Assembly (NCBI GenBank): GCA_034142505.1
Contig: JAWZDV010000062.1
Span: 62,001-126,000, forward strand
DNA length: 64,000 nt
Direction: 5' to 3'
Source of the DNA: Hungatella_A sp034142505
GTDB taxonomy: Bacteria > Bacillota > Clostridia > Lachnospirales > Lachnospiraceae
Shown: piece after piece, positions 50,478 to 60,168 of the stretch
Layout: each line of letters opens with the position of its first letter
How positions within the stretch are numbered: position 1 is the stretch's first letter
Made by a program: the position numbers and the translations under genes
Notes under the pieces: generated by a model
The model's input: only the letters and a program-made list of their open reading frames with translations
What the model was told of the DNA's origin: nothing
Database searches by the model: none

Positions 50478-51989
50478 ATGACCGATTTTTTCAAAAAACA
50501 TACGTTGATCACCGGCACACTACTATTAACCATGACCGGGTTTCTTACAAGATTTTTGGGCTTTTTTTACAGGATTTTCCTGTCGCGTACCATTGGCGCC
50601 GAAGGGCTGGGCATTTACAATATGGTCCATCCCATCTTCGGGATCTGCTTTGCGCTGTGCGCCGGGTCGATTCAGACGGCGGTGTCGCGGTTTGTGGCGG
50701 CTAACACGGAGAAGGGGAAGGCGGTGTTCCGCACGGGGCTGGCCATTTCCCTGACCATTGCGGTGGCGCTGGCCTTTCTCATCTGCCAGTTTTCCCTGCC
50801 GATTGCCAAATACATCCTGATGGAGGAACGGTGCGCGCCGCTGCTGCCGTTTATGGCGGTTTCGGTGCCGTTTTCGGCGATTCATGCCTGTATCAACGGG
50901 TATTATTATGGGATACAGAAGACGAAGGTGCCGGCATTTTCCCAGGTGATTGAACAAGTCATCCGGATGGCGGCGGTGTTCTTGATTGCCGATATCTATC
51001 TGGAATCGGGGCGGGCAATTACGGTGCAGCTGGCGGTGACCGGGCATCTGATTGGGGAGATCGCGGCCTGTTTTTATACCATGCTGGCTTTCGGACTGTG
51101 TACTCCCGGGAGACGCGGCCCCCGGGCAAGCTCATTTTTTAAAGACTTTTCCATGACGGCGGCTCCGCTCATGACGCTGGCTCTGCCGCTGATGGGAAAC
51201 CGGCTGGTGCTCAATATTCTGGCCAGTGCGGAGGCGATATTTATTCCCAGCAGCTTAAATGCGTTTGGCATGACTAACTCGGAGGCCTTCAGCATTTACG
51301 GCGTCCTCACGGGTATGGCGCTGCCGTTTATCCTGTTTCCGTCCACGATCACCAATTCCATGTCGGTTCTGCTCCTGCCCACAGTGGCCGAGGCCCAGGC
51401 CAGCGGAAATGAGAAACGGATCGCCGGAACCATCTCCATGTCCCTGCGGTACAGCCTTTATATGGGGATACTCTGCATCGGGTTGTTTACGCTGTTTGGG
51501 GACAGTTTAGGCACTACGGTCTTTCACGATCCCAATGCAGGATCGTTCATCCAGACGCTGGCCTGGCTCTGTCCGTTTTTGTATCTGGCTACCACCATGG
51601 GAAGTATCTTAAACGGACTGGGTAAGACCTCCACCACCTTCGTGCAGAATGTCACCGCCCTGCTGCTGCGGCTGGGCTTTGTCCTCTTCGGAATTCCAAA
51701 GTTCGGCATCACCGCCTACCTGATGGGCATTCTGGCCAGCGAACTGCTGCTAGCCCTGCTTCATCTCCACTCGCTGAAAAAGCAGGTCTCCTTCTCCTGG
51801 GACGTGGTGAATATGATACTCAAGCCCACCTGTCTGCTGCTCGTCTCCATCGGCATCTACTATGCCGCCGAAGCCATGATTCCGGGAAGTGTGGAGCGCG
51901 GCTCGTTTTTGATTACCGCGGTGGATATTTTGTTGATCAGTTTCTGTTATGGGGGGCTGTTGTTAGTGTTTCATCGGAAAAAAAGTTAA
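50478..51989 (+). CDS. SpoVB/MurJ-like polysaccharide or lipid flippase
   Basis: 503 residues with about 14 membrane segments. The start LLLTMTGFLTRFLGFFYRIFLSRTIGAEGLGIYNM is the pattern of SpoVB/YtgP-type flippases of the MOP superfamily. Later GITAYLMGILASELLLALLHL fits the same group. Such proteins move lipid-linked wall or polysaccharide precursors; SpoVB is used in spore cortex formation. It stands alone between the nuclease remnant and a bidirectional terminator, so no pathway is indicated. AGGAAG is nine bases before ATG. Confidence 0.87.
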   Translation: MTDFFKKHTLITGTLLLTMTGFLTRFLGFFYRIFLSRTIGAEGLGIYNMVHPIFGICFALCAGSIQTAVSRFVAANTEKGKAVFRTGLAISLTIAVALAFLICQFSLPIAKYILMEERCAPLLPFMAVSVPFSAIHACINGYYYGIQKTKVPAFSQVIEQVIRMAAVFLIADIYLESGRAITVQLAVTGHLIGEIAACFYTMLAFGLCTPGRRGPRASSFFKDFSMTAAPLMTLALPLMGNRLVLNILASAEAIFIPSSLNAFGMTNSEAFSIYGVLTGMALPFILFPSTITNSMSVLLLPTVAEAQASGNEKRIAGTISMSLRYSLYMGILCIGLFTLFGDSLGTTVFHDPNAGSFIQTLAWLCPFLYLATTMGSILNGLGKTSTTFVQNVTALLLRLGFVLFGIPKFGITAYLMGILASELLLALLHLHSLKKQVSFSWDVVNMILKPTCLLLVSIGIYYAAEAMIPGSVERGSFLITAVDILLISFCYGGLLLVFHRKKS

Positions 51990-52013
51990 TGGAGTATCAA
52001 ACGAAAAAAGATA

Positions 52014-52056
52014 CAGAAGGTATGGATCTGCTGCAATCCATACCTTCTGTTATTTC
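52014..52056. terminator. Bidirectional terminator between flippase and RidA genes
   Basis: Perfect 15-bp stem ACAGAAGGTATGGAT/ATCCATACCTTCTGT with an 8-base loop, followed by TATTTCT. It closes the long catabolic operon coming from the right. Confidence 0.85.
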
Positions 52057-52091
52057 TGCCATTTTTCATTTCTACATCTTTATAAACATTA

Positions 52092-52559
52092 TCAATACAA
52101 TTCCGCAATCAATTCAATCTCACATGCAATATTCCCCGGCAGTGCATTTACGCCGATGGCGGAACGGGCGGGAATACCAGCTTCCTTGCCGAAGAGATCA
52201 CAAAGCAGATTGGAGCCTCCGTTGACTACCTGGGGCTGGGAGTCAAAATCGTCGGTGCTGTTGACAAATGCAAGCACTTTCACAAAACGTTTGATTTTAT
52301 TTAAGTCTCCTGTTTTGTCCTGCAGATTGGCCAGGAGATTCAGCATGCAGTTGTAAGCGGCTTTCTGGCCTTCCTCGATGGTTACGTCTCTGCCCAGCTT
52401 TCCTTTGATTGGGTTTCCATCACCGATATCCGGGCCGCAGCCGGAGCAGTAGAGAAAATGATCTCCAAACTCCATGACCGGGGTATAGACACCGCCTTTT
52501 GCCGGCGGAGCCGGCAGTACAATATTCTTTTCTTTCATTACCTCATAGACATCTCTCAT
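52092..52559 (-). CDS. RidA/YjgF-family enamine-imine deaminase
   Basis: At 155 residues it has the RidA fold pattern with the key Arg in PARSAIGVNALP and the Glu in CEIELIAEL. It begins MRDVYEVMKEKNIVLPAPPAKGGVY. RidA proteins hydrolyse reactive enamines and imines released by PLP enzymes such as serine/threonine dehydratases. The operon contains a PLP enzyme of that type, which supports this role. ATG 52559 is eight bases from AAGGAGG. It is the last gene of the catabolic operon. Confidence 0.88.
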   Translation of the reverse strand: MRDVYEVMKEKNIVLPAPPAKGGVYTPVMEFGDHFLYCSGCGPDIGDGNPIKGKLGRDVTIEEGQKAAYNCMLNLLANLQDKTGDLNKIKRFVKVLAFVNSTDDFDSQPQVVNGGSNLLCDLFGKEAGIPARSAIGVNALPGNIACEIELIAELY

Positions 52560-52592
52560 CACAAAATCCTCCTTATATCATCATTATAATCA

Positions 52593-53342
52593 TCAAAAAT
52601 TCTCCGGCAGTTTCAGGCTGCGGATCTGTCTCATAGCCGGCTCAATCTGGTTCCATCCACGCTTCAATGCGATTCCGCCGTGGGCCGGAAGAAGCAGATC
52701 CGGTTTTAGCTGTTCCAGCATACGGCAGGTTTCTATGTATTTTTGAAGATCGCAGTCCCAGATGGCCTGAACGGAGATTTTCCCTCCACAGAATATGGAA
52801 TCTCCCGCAAACAGCACCGTTTCCCCATTGATCTGCACCTCATAACATCCGTGGCCGGAGCAATGTCCTTCCATCAGTCTTGCCTGGATTTGCAAATCCC
52901 CTGCCTTTAAAATCTGACCATCTTCCAGTGGATAAACCTGGCATGGGGGAATCCGGAATCCTTCGTCATAGACCCCGGCCAGTATGGCCTCCTCCACCGC
53001 CAGCGCTTTCCCATCACCTTCCGAGACATATCGGGCGGTATCCATCATGGCATAAACGTCCGCATGGCATAGTTTTGACATTGCCGCGGCGCCTCCCGAA
53101 TGATCCCCATGTCCATGAGTCAGAAGCAGGAACTGCACATCCTCCGGCTGGTGGCCGGACTTGGCAATCTCCTCCACAATCAATTCCGTCTCCATTCCAC
53201 AGCCGGCATCAATCAGTACGCAGGGCGCTCCCGGCCCCTCCCCACACTCCAGCAGATAGACCGTGCAGTCGCCAGGATTCGTCATGGAAAATCCGGTATC
53301 ACCAGAGCCAACCACCAGTATCCTCTCATGAATTCTCATCAT
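52593..53342 (-). CDS. MBL-fold metallo-hydrolase
   Basis: 249 residues with the metallo-beta-lactamase motif HGHGDHSGG near residue 75. A later GHCSGHGCYEV supplies the next histidine, with FAGDSIFCGG and LLPAHGG at the end. This is a glyoxalase II-like two-metal hydrolase. Within the operon it may open a lactone or thioester, but no substrate can be read from the sequence. It is 21 bases after the PLP enzyme gene and shares its direction. Confidence 0.9.
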   Translation of the reverse strand: MMRIHERILVVGSGDTGFSMTNPGDCTVYLLECGEGPGAPCVLIDAGCGMETELIVEEIAKSGHQPEDVQFLLLTHGHGDHSGGAAAMSKLCHADVYAMMDTARYVSEGDGKALAVEEAILAGVYDEGFRIPPCQVYPLEDGQILKAGDLQIQARLMEGHCSGHGCYEVQINGETVLFAGDSIFCGGKISVQAIWDCDLQKYIETCRMLEQLKPDLLLPAHGGIALKRGWNQIEPAMRQIRSLKLPENF

Positions 53343-53363
53343 GTTCCTTCATCTCCTATTCCT

Positions 53364-54467
53364 TCAGACGCTCTTTCCTTTTGCATCCACCGCAATCACC
53401 CGGTCAAACACACCGGACCGGAACCCGTACACACAATCCGCAAGGTTTGTCACCACACAGGCATGATTGGGAATCAGCTGGATTTTCTGTCCGATCTGAA
53501 GCGGATTTTTCCCCTCACAGCGCAGAAACGCATGTTCCTCATTCAGCGCGTATATCTCCATGTCCGGGTGCCCTGTCACATATCCGTATCCGGGACGGTA
53601 ATGACAGGTATCACTGGTCAGAGACTTGGTTCCTACATCGCAGATCACCACATGGTCATCTGGCTTTGACACTACCGTGGAAATCACGGTCAGCGCACAG
53701 TCCTCCGGCTCCGCCAGGTGCAGATCCAGCTGTCCGCAGTCATTAAAGATGTAATGCCCGCTGCGGATTTCGGTGATACCTTCCAACAGTTCCGGCCGTT
53801 TCCCGGAATAACTGGAACCGGCGCTGAGTACATCCATACAGAAACCGTGTTCCTTTAGCGTCGCGGCGGCATTTATAAGACAGTCCCGTTCCTGCCTTGT
53901 GTAGGCCTCCACCTCCGCGATATTGTGGCTGTTATAAATCAAACCGCCATAGTACATCAGCCCCACAATATGGATTCCCGCCAAGTTCCTGATCTTCTCA
54001 GCAAATGCCAATGCCGCCTCCGGCTTCACCCCGCCGCGGTTCAATCCCCCGTCAATCTCGATGAGCACATCCACGGTCCTCCCGGCGTTTTCAAATGTCC
54101 GGCTCAATCCTCCGGCACCCTCCACGCTGTTGACAATCGTGGTAACCTTCACCCGCCGGTGCAGATCCAGCAGACGCTTAAGCTTCTCTTCCCCGATGAT
54201 GGGGTAAGCGATGAAAATGTCCCTGATTCCGTCATCAGCCATCACCTCCGCCTCTCCCAGCTTGGCGGCGGTGATTCCCACACAGCCGGCCTCTATCTGC
54301 ATCTGTGCAAAATACCCCGACCGGTGGGTTTTGATGTGGGGACGGTGCACCAGCCCGTGCCGCGCCGCCTCGTCCACCATCTTTTTTATATTGCGCGCCG
54401 CAATGTCCAAATCCACCGCCACTGCCGGTGTCGGCAGATCCCATATGGTATTCTTCCTCTCTTCCAT
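53364..54467 (-). CDS. D-threonine aldolase / D-serine dehydratase-like PLP enzyme
   Basis: The 367-residue protein is an alanine-racemase-fold type III PLP enzyme. LPTPAVAVDLDIAARNI and RPHIKTHRS with the PLP Lys46 are diagnostic of the DSD1/D-threonine aldolase group. The metal-site region near the C-terminus is seen in PNHACVVTNLADCVYG. The group cleaves or dehydrates beta-hydroxy D-amino acids. Its start, with AAGGAG five bases upstream, lies inside the reading frame of the preceding M20 gene, an overlap of 233 bases. RidA two genes downstream would detoxify its product. Confidence 0.85.
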   Translation of the reverse strand: MEERKNTIWDLPTPAVAVDLDIAARNIKKMVDEAARHGLVHRPHIKTHRSGYFAQMQIEAGCVGITAAKLGEAEVMADDGIRDIFIAYPIIGEEKLKRLLDLHRRVKVTTIVNSVEGAGGLSRTFENAGRTVDVLIEIDGGLNRGGVKPEAALAFAEKIRNLAGIHIVGLMYYGGLIYNSHNIAEVEAYTRQERDCLINAAATLKEHGFCMDVLSAGSSYSGKRPELLEGITEIRSGHYIFNDCGQLDLHLAEPEDCALTVISTVVSKPDDHVVICDVGTKSLTSDTCHYRPGYGYVTGHPDMEIYALNEEHAFLRCEGKNPLQIGQKIQLIPNHACVVTNLADCVYGFRSGVFDRVIAVDAKGKSV

Positions 54468-55830
54468 TGTTCTCCTTCTCTCCCTGGTCTCTCAAACGAC
54501 TTCCATTTCCCGCTTGTCTGGCTTTTCCCTGCCTGTCTTCCAATTGCCCATCGGCGGCTCCCAATACTTCCCAGGCAATCCCTTCATATATCCGGGCCGC
54601 CTGTTCCAGCTGCTCCAGCGCCAGAAACTCATCCCTGGTATGGGCCTGATCCAGACTTCCCGGCCCCAGAATCACGGTTTTAATTCCAGCTTTTATAAGA
54701 AAACACTGCTCACAGGACGCGTCAAACGCCTGGGGAACCACCTCCTGGTTTCGCACCTGCCCGGCAGTCTCACAGCAGAGTGTCACAAAGTCATCCTCCG
54801 GACTGATCTCGCCTCCCGGCATAAAAAAATGGTTCATAATCTGCACGTCAGGAATCCCAGCCGCCGCAATGGCATTTCTCAGCAGGGCTTCCGACTCTGC
54901 CTCCTCCATATCCGGCAATATCCGAAAGTCTGTAAGCAGCCGTACCTTTCCCGGAACCACATTGTCCTTCTCGTAAGCCTTCACCATGGTCACGGAAATG
55001 CCCGGCGGCGGAAGAACCGGATGAGTCCGCGTCTCCAGCTCCCGGTTCATCTTTGTAATCGCATGAAGCACCCCCGGCAGCTTCTCAATCGAAGAATTCC
55101 CGTCCTCCGGCAGCGCCGCGTGTCTGGCCGCCCCCCGGATATCCACATAACTTCTTGTCACTCCCCGGTGGGCTACCGCCACCTCCAGATTCGTCGGCTC
55201 CCCGATCACGGCGTAACTCTCCCACCTGTCATTCCGCCCGGTTCTCCCCGTGTTCTCAGCCGCACCGGCCTCTCTCACCACTCCCTCACGCTGACAAAGC
55301 GCATCGGCCTCTCCTGCCTCTCTTTCACGCAGACAAGCCGCACCCTCTCTTTCACGCAGACAAACCGCACCAGCCTCTCCCGCTTCCCGCTCCCGCAGAT
55401 AAGCCATGATGCCCCGGTTCGCGTCTTCCTCATCCGCCACAAACAGCAGTTTTAACGTCCCATGCTCCGGTCCCCCGTGCCCGGCGATTGATAACGCGGC
55501 CCGGCACATGGCGGCCAGACCTCCTTTCATATCGCAGACTCCCCTGCCATAGACCTTATCTCCCATCCCGGCCAGTTCAAACGGATCTGTCTCCCATCTT
55601 CCCGCCGCCGGAACCACATCCAAATGTCCGTTAAATATCAGTTCCGGTCCGTCCCCCCGGCCCAGCTGTGCCAAAAAGTTAGCTCTCCCGTCTCCCAGAT
55701 CCCGGACCGTGCACGAAAAACCGGCCGGCTCCAACAGCTCTTTCAGATAAACAGCCGCCGCCTTCTCATTCCCCGGCGGATTCACCGTATTGATTGACAC
55801 TAAATCTCGCAAAATTTCCAGGCCGGTCAT
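54235..55830 (-). CDS. M20-family peptidase/deacetylase with repeat insertion and C-terminal overrun
   Basis: M20 metal ligands are seen in FNGHLDVVPA, CDMKGG, ADEED and GEPTN, with the late pattern PGSLDQAHTRDE. This gives an ArgE/DapE-like enzyme that hydrolyses an N-acyl or peptide amide bond. Two oddities stand out. A loop after GIMAYL contains imperfect repeats of REREAGEA (about residues 145-205). After the usual end at WEVLGA the frame stays open for roughly 110 residues, the last 77 overlapping the next gene. The extension is Gly/Arg/Asp-rich and probably not native. ATG 55830 is preferred over a TTG at 55851. Confidence 0.82.
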   Translation of the reverse strand: MTGLEILRDLVSINTVNPPGNEKAAAVYLKELLEPAGFSCTVRDLGDGRANFLAQLGRGDGPELIFNGHLDVVPAAGRWETDPFELAGMGDKVYGRGVCDMKGGLAAMCRAALSIAGHGGPEHGTLKLLFVADEEDANRGIMAYLREREAGEAGAVCLREREGAACLREREAGEADALCQREGVVREAGAAENTGRTGRNDRWESYAVIGEPTNLEVAVAHRGVTRSYVDIRGAARHAALPEDGNSSIEKLPGVLHAITKMNRELETRTHPVLPPPGISVTMVKAYEKDNVVPGKVRLLTDFRILPDMEEAESEALLRNAIAAAGIPDVQIMNHFFMPGGEISPEDDFVTLCCETAGQVRNQEVVPQAFDASCEQCFLIKAGIKTVILGPGSLDQAHTRDEFLALEQLEQAARIYEGIAWEVLGAADGQLEDRQGKARQAGNGSRLRDQGEKENNGREEEYHMGSADTGSGGGFGHCGAQYKKDGGRGGAARAGAPSPHQNPPVGVFCTDADRGRLCGNHRRQAGRGGGDG

Positions 55831-55925
55831 CTCATCCACACTTTCTTCCAACGTTTATAATCATCGTTTTTAATCTCAGTTCTCAATCTTAATACTGAAT
55901 CATCATTCTTAACCAGATCTCATCC

Positions 55926-57443
55926 TCACAGCTTCAACTGCTCCAAAACCTCATAAATCTTCAAATACTGCCGGTAACTTCTATCATAAATCTCCACATG
56001 CTCCCTCACCGGCTCCACACGCTCCGATATGACAAGGGCCATCCGGGATGCCTCACGTAAGTCTTCAAACATCCCCACTCCCGCTCCGCCCATCAGCGCG
56101 GCCCCCACCGCCGACGCGTCAGGATTTTCCGCCAGCAGGAGCGTCTTCCCAAATACATCCGCAATCATCTGGGGCCAGATTCCTACCCGGACGCCTCCGC
56201 CTCCCAGCACAATGGGTTTCTCTCTCCCCTTTAACATCTGCCCATACAATTCCAGCGTCTGCCTTAAATTGTAAGACACCCCTTCCAGCTGACTGCGGAA
56301 CAGCTTTCCTCTCGTCACCGACGCGTCAATGCCTATCACGCTCTGCCTGTCCCTGGAATCAAAATACGGAGACCCGCTGCCTGCCAGAAACGGCAGTGTC
56401 ATCACTCCGCCGCACCCGGGCTCCACAGCCGCCGCCTCCCCCGACAATTCCTTCACCAGACCATAATCTACCTGGCCATGACCGGAAAACGCCTTCGAAA
56501 ACCAGTTCACCGCCAATCCCCCATTAAAATGGGACCCCAGCGCATAAACCTGCCCCGGCAGCACATGCATATGGAAAGTCACCTTCCCAAAGGCCTCCTC
56601 CAATTCTCTCTCCACCATAGATAAAAAAGTGGCGCAGGTTCCAAGCGTCAGCGTGGTATCCCCAAGTTCAAACAGCCCGTTTCCAACCGCCCCGCAGGCC
56701 ATATCCGCCCCGCCGTACACCACCGGTATCCCGGCTTTCAGGCCATATCGTCCCGCCGCCTTACCGGTAACTCTCCCTGCCAGTTCCAAAGGTCCATGCA
56801 CATCCGGAAACATCCAGGCATCCAGCCCGGCCCGGCGGATGACCTCCCCGGACCACCAGACGCCCATCCCATGGCCGGCACTCGCCCCGCAGCCTCTCCT
56901 GTCGATACACAGTGAATTATACGCGTCCGTATACTCCGTCTCCAATTTCCCGGTAAACAGAAACCGAATATAATCTTTCGGCGACAGCCAATACCTGGTC
57001 CTCTCGTAGATTTCCTTTTCCTTCCGTTTCATCCACAACAGCTTCGGCAGGGAAAATGCATCAATCACCGGATTCCCGGTCATTCTTCTGATCTCATCCC
57101 CCACACGCTCCTGCAAAATCCCGCACTCTTCCCCGCTCCGGCAGTCCGACAGCATGATACACGGATGCAGCGCCCTGCCGTCCCCATCCACCATCACCAG
57201 CCCGCTCATATGCCCGGAGAACGAAACTGCCTCAATCTCCGAAAGTTCCACCAGCTCCGAAAGTCTCAAGAATCCGGTCCTTAACGCCTTCTCCCAATCC
57301 TCCGTCCTCTGCACCAGATGCCCGGGCCCCGGCGTGCCGGTCGGATACCCCTCCGTCACAACTGCCTGCACCCTGGTCTTCTCATCCATCACCAGCAGTT
57401 TCAGCTGGGATGACCCTAAATCAATTGCCAATATTAACGGCAT
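55926..57443 (-). CDS. FGGY-family carbohydrate kinase
   Basis: The 505-residue kinase starts ILAIDLGSSQLKLLVMDE, the phosphate-1 motif of the FGGY/ASKHA fold. It continues with SFSGHMSGLVMVD, the Asp/Gly-rich PVVYGGADMACGAVG and ends with VLGGGGVRVGIWPQMIADVFG and ADVFGKTLL. It resembles xylulokinase and relatives that phosphorylate sugars or polyols. It overlaps the creatininase-like gene by ten bases. It probably traps the sugar part of the imported compound; the exact sugar is unknown. Confidence 0.92.
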   Translation of the reverse strand: MPLILAIDLGSSQLKLLVMDEKTRVQAVVTEGYPTGTPGPGHLVQRTEDWEKALRTGFLRLSELVELSEIEAVSFSGHMSGLVMVDGDGRALHPCIMLSDCRSGEECGILQERVGDEIRRMTGNPVIDAFSLPKLLWMKRKEKEIYERTRYWLSPKDYIRFLFTGKLETEYTDAYNSLCIDRRGCGASAGHGMGVWWSGEVIRRAGLDAWMFPDVHGPLELAGRVTGKAAGRYGLKAGIPVVYGGADMACGAVGNGLFELGDTTLTLGTCATFLSMVERELEEAFGKVTFHMHVLPGQVYALGSHFNGGLAVNWFSKAFSGHGQVDYGLVKELSGEAAAVEPGCGGVMTLPFLAGSGSPYFDSRDRQSVIGIDASVTRGKLFRSQLEGVSYNLRQTLELYGQMLKGREKPIVLGGGGVRVGIWPQMIADVFGKTLLLAENPDASAVGAALMGGAGVGMFEDLREASRMALVISERVEPVREHVEIYDRSYRQYLKIYEVLEQLKL

Positions 57444-58213
57444 CCCTTATCCCCCTCAGACATTCCGGGTAACGGCAGATTATCTTCTCCAGTTCCCTCC
57501 TTCAGCATCCCGCATATGTTCTCAACGACCTTGTCAATAATCTCCCGCCCCTTTTCTGCCGAAGCCTGGGTGGCGTCCCCCAAAACTGCCACATCCATAA
57601 GCTCCGTCCACCTCGTCGGCGTGTAATCAAACTCCGGTGGAAATTCCGGATACTGGCAGACCGCCTTCCCCATATCCACCTTCTCCGGGCACAGATACAG
57701 CATATACGACGTCTCAATCTCACACGCGTGGAAATACCCTTGATGTGGCAGGGGTGCCGTGCACACCTTCCGGATCGTCTCATCCGCCCCCGGATAGGTA
57801 AACAGATACACCTTGATGGGGCAGCTGTCATAGAGAATTCTGGCTGCCGCCTTCATCGTCCCCGCATTTCCCACATGGGTATTGATGATCGCCAGCTTTT
57901 TGATTCCCGCCTGCCAGACTCCCTCTCCGATCCGCGCCAGAAACCGGCTCAGGATCTCATCCGGCACATGGATGCTTCCCGGCGCTTTCTGTAATGACCA
58001 CACCTGCCCGTAGGGGACCGTGGGAAGAATCAGACAGTGTTCCTCCCCCAGCTTTTCCTCCACCTTCTTCACCAGCGCTTCCACCAGATAGGTGTCCGTC
58101 CCCAGCGGCAGATGATTCCCATGGACCTCCGTGGCCCCGATAGGAAGAATCGCCGTCACATCCCGGTCTTTCAGCCCTGCCGCCTGTTCCTGATTCAAAT
58201 CCGCATACATCAT
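57434..58213 (-). CDS. Creatininase-family amidohydrolase
   Basis: At 259 residues it carries the family signature ILPIGATEVHGNHLPLGTDTYLVE, with metal-binding Glu, His and Asp, then NTHVGNAG and CEIETSYMLYLCPE. Creatininase-type enzymes hydrolyse cyclic or formamide bonds, as in creatinine or formamidopyrimidines. In this operon it may open an amide or lactam ring of the substrate. It lies eleven bases after the phosphotriesterase-like gene. Confidence 0.9.
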   Translation of the reverse strand: MMYADLNQEQAAGLKDRDVTAILPIGATEVHGNHLPLGTDTYLVEALVKKVEEKLGEEHCLILPTVPYGQVWSLQKAPGSIHVPDEILSRFLARIGEGVWQAGIKKLAIINTHVGNAGTMKAAARILYDSCPIKVYLFTYPGADETIRKVCTAPLPHQGYFHACEIETSYMLYLCPEKVDMGKAVCQYPEFPPEFDYTPTRWTELMDVAVLGDATQASAEKGREIIDKVVENICGMLKEGTGEDNLPLPGMSEGDKGCR

Positions 58214-58224
58214 CGCTCATTCCC

Positions 58225-59196
58225 TCATTTCTTAAATGTAAAACACCGTCTCGGGTTATGGATAAAGATATCCTCCGCCAGCGCCAGACCGTCAAGCCCC
58301 GCGGCATCCGCCTCCTCAACCAGCCGGTCCACCCAGGTTTCCTTGATATACGCAAGCCCCAGCGCGTACGTATAACTCCTGTAATAACTCCTCCTGGCCG
58401 TATCCCCGCTGACCAGAATCTGTTTCTGATACCCCCGCTTCGCCAGCTCCAGGATACACCCGATTCTCACCGATTCCGGATTGTATTTCACCTTCGCAAT
58501 CCCGTCAAAGCAAAGAAATGCTCCCGTATCCGCAATCTTTAAATGGTAATACGGATCAGGATTCCGGTCCATATGTCCAAAGCTGACACAAGATAAATCC
58601 ACCCCCTCCTCCCGGATATATCTCATCTGCTCCAGCGCCATAGTCCCCGCTTCCGTGTGGGAATGCACCGGCGCTCCCGTAGCCAGATGGGCCCGGCATC
58701 CCGCCCGGATTGTCTTTATTTCCAGCGGCGAAATGCTGTTATAACCGGTTCCGAACTTCACCTGTCCGCCCCTCACACCGGTTCCCTGCATTCCCACTTC
58801 CACTTCATCAATGACAAACCGGGTCAGTTCCTCGACGGAAGCCTGGTCAATCCACTCCTGATAGGTTCTCTCCTCACCCGGCATCCTTGCATCCCACAAA
58901 AAGCCTTTATTAAACCCGGCTGTCCCGATGATTTTCATTCCTGTATGCAGGGATATCTGATACACCGCCTCCGGGTCTCTTCCGTAATCAACCGCCGTGG
59001 CGTCCACAATGGTATCCACCCCGGCCGCCTTCGCCAGCCGCACCTCCTCCTCACTCTTAGCCGGATCATCCAGCAGCAGATCCACCTGCCCCCGCTCCAT
59101 CCAATAGGCCGGACGGCATACAATATGCTCATGAGAATAGGTGAACCCCATCTCCTCAGGCAATATATCACCTGTCATCGTTCTGACAAAACTCAT
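58225..59196 (-). CDS. Phosphotriesterase-family metal hydrolase
   Basis: The 323-residue TIM-barrel protein has the opening GFTYSHEHIVC with the two N-terminal zinc histidines. A lysine in GQVKFGTGYN, likely carboxylated, follows, then PVHSHTEAG, SFGHMDRNPD and LVSGDTARRSYY with the final Asp. Family members are mostly lactonases or esterases, not true phosphotriesterases. ATG 59196 with GGTGG upstream is preferred to 59211. It directly follows the transporter genes and may act first on the imported molecule. Confidence 0.9.
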   Translation of the reverse strand: MSFVRTMTGDILPEEMGFTYSHEHIVCRPAYWMERGQVDLLLDDPAKSEEEVRLAKAAGVDTIVDATAVDYGRDPEAVYQISLHTGMKIIGTAGFNKGFLWDARMPGEERTYQEWIDQASVEELTRFVIDEVEVGMQGTGVRGGQVKFGTGYNSISPLEIKTIRAGCRAHLATGAPVHSHTEAGTMALEQMRYIREEGVDLSCVSFGHMDRNPDPYYHLKIADTGAFLCFDGIAKVKYNPESVRIGCILELAKRGYQKQILVSGDTARRSYYRSYTYALGLAYIKETWVDRLVEEADAAGLDGLALAEDIFIHNPRRCFTFKK

Positions 59197-59217
59197 TCTT
59201 CCACCTTCCATCCTTAT

Positions 59218-60168
59218 CTAATTTTTCGCCGCCTTCATTTGATTCAGCGCTACCATCACTGCAATCACCACACCCTGGCAAATGAATTTCCCAGCCTCGG
59301 AAATCCCCAATATGGTCATCAGACTTTTCAGAATCGTCAAAATCAAAACCCCTGGAAATGTACCCTCCAGGCTGCCCACACCCCCGGTAAATGCCGCGCC
59401 GCCGATCACGGAAGACGCGATGGAATCCAGCGTATAATCGGTTCCGATATCCACCGATGCCACTCCGATATAAGCCGAAAGCATAATTCCTGCCACCCCC
59501 GCCAGCAGCGCTCCAATCACATAGGCTGAAATCGTAATCCAGTCCGACCGGAACCCGGACAGCTTCGAAGCCGCCGGATTGGCCCCCGTCATATAGAGCT
59601 TCCGCCCGTATGTCGTCTTATGTAACACAAAGGAAACCACAATCCAGATCGCCACCCAGATCAGTACCGCAACAGGGATTCCTCCAAACCATCCCTCCGA
59701 CAAAAACCGGATCTCCTGGGCAATGCTTCCCCTGGCAATTCCCTGGGTGTAAAGATAATACCCGCCCTGGATGATCACCGACATGGCCATCGTCACCAGA
59801 AACGGCTGCATCTGAAACTTCACAATGATAAATCCATTTAAAAATCCAATCACCATACAGAGCGCCAGAGACAGAAACACCGCCTCTGCCATATGCTCCC
59901 TGCTTCCGTTCATCATGGAGGCCATCACCAGATTCACCATGGAGACTGTGGCCCCCAGCGACAGATCCAGTCCTCCCGCCAGCAGAATCACCGTCTGCCC
60001 CATCGCCGCAATCCCCAGCGGAGCCGCACTCCTGGCAATATTCAGCAGATGGGCTGGGGAGACATTTCCCTGGGTCGCTCCCAGAAATACCACAATCACC
60101 GCCGCCAGCAGCCCATAGATTCCAAAGGGAAAGGAGCTGTACCGATATCGTTTCTTCCATTGGCTCAT
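59218..60168 (-). CDS. Ribose-type ABC transporter permease (second)
   Basis: 316 residues with about ten membrane segments and the BPD_transp_2 pattern: QTVILLAGGLDLSLGATVSM, GANPAASKLSG, and SVIGGAAFTGGVGSLEGTFPGVLIL. It overlaps the first permease gene by four bases. With two different permeases the importer is a heterodimer, as in several sugar systems. It would take up a pentose, hexose or a related glycoside. Confidence 0.92.
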   Translation of the reverse strand: MSQWKKRYRYSSFPFGIYGLLAAVIVVFLGATQGNVSPAHLLNIARSAAPLGIAAMGQTVILLAGGLDLSLGATVSMVNLVMASMMNGSREHMAEAVFLSLALCMVIGFLNGFIIVKFQMQPFLVTMAMSVIIQGGYYLYTQGIARGSIAQEIRFLSEGWFGGIPVAVLIWVAIWIVVSFVLHKTTYGRKLYMTGANPAASKLSGFRSDWITISAYVIGALLAGVAGIMLSAYIGVASVDIGTDYTLDSIASSVIGGAAFTGGVGSLEGTFPGVLILTILKSLMTILGISEAGKFICQGVVIAVMVALNQMKAAKN

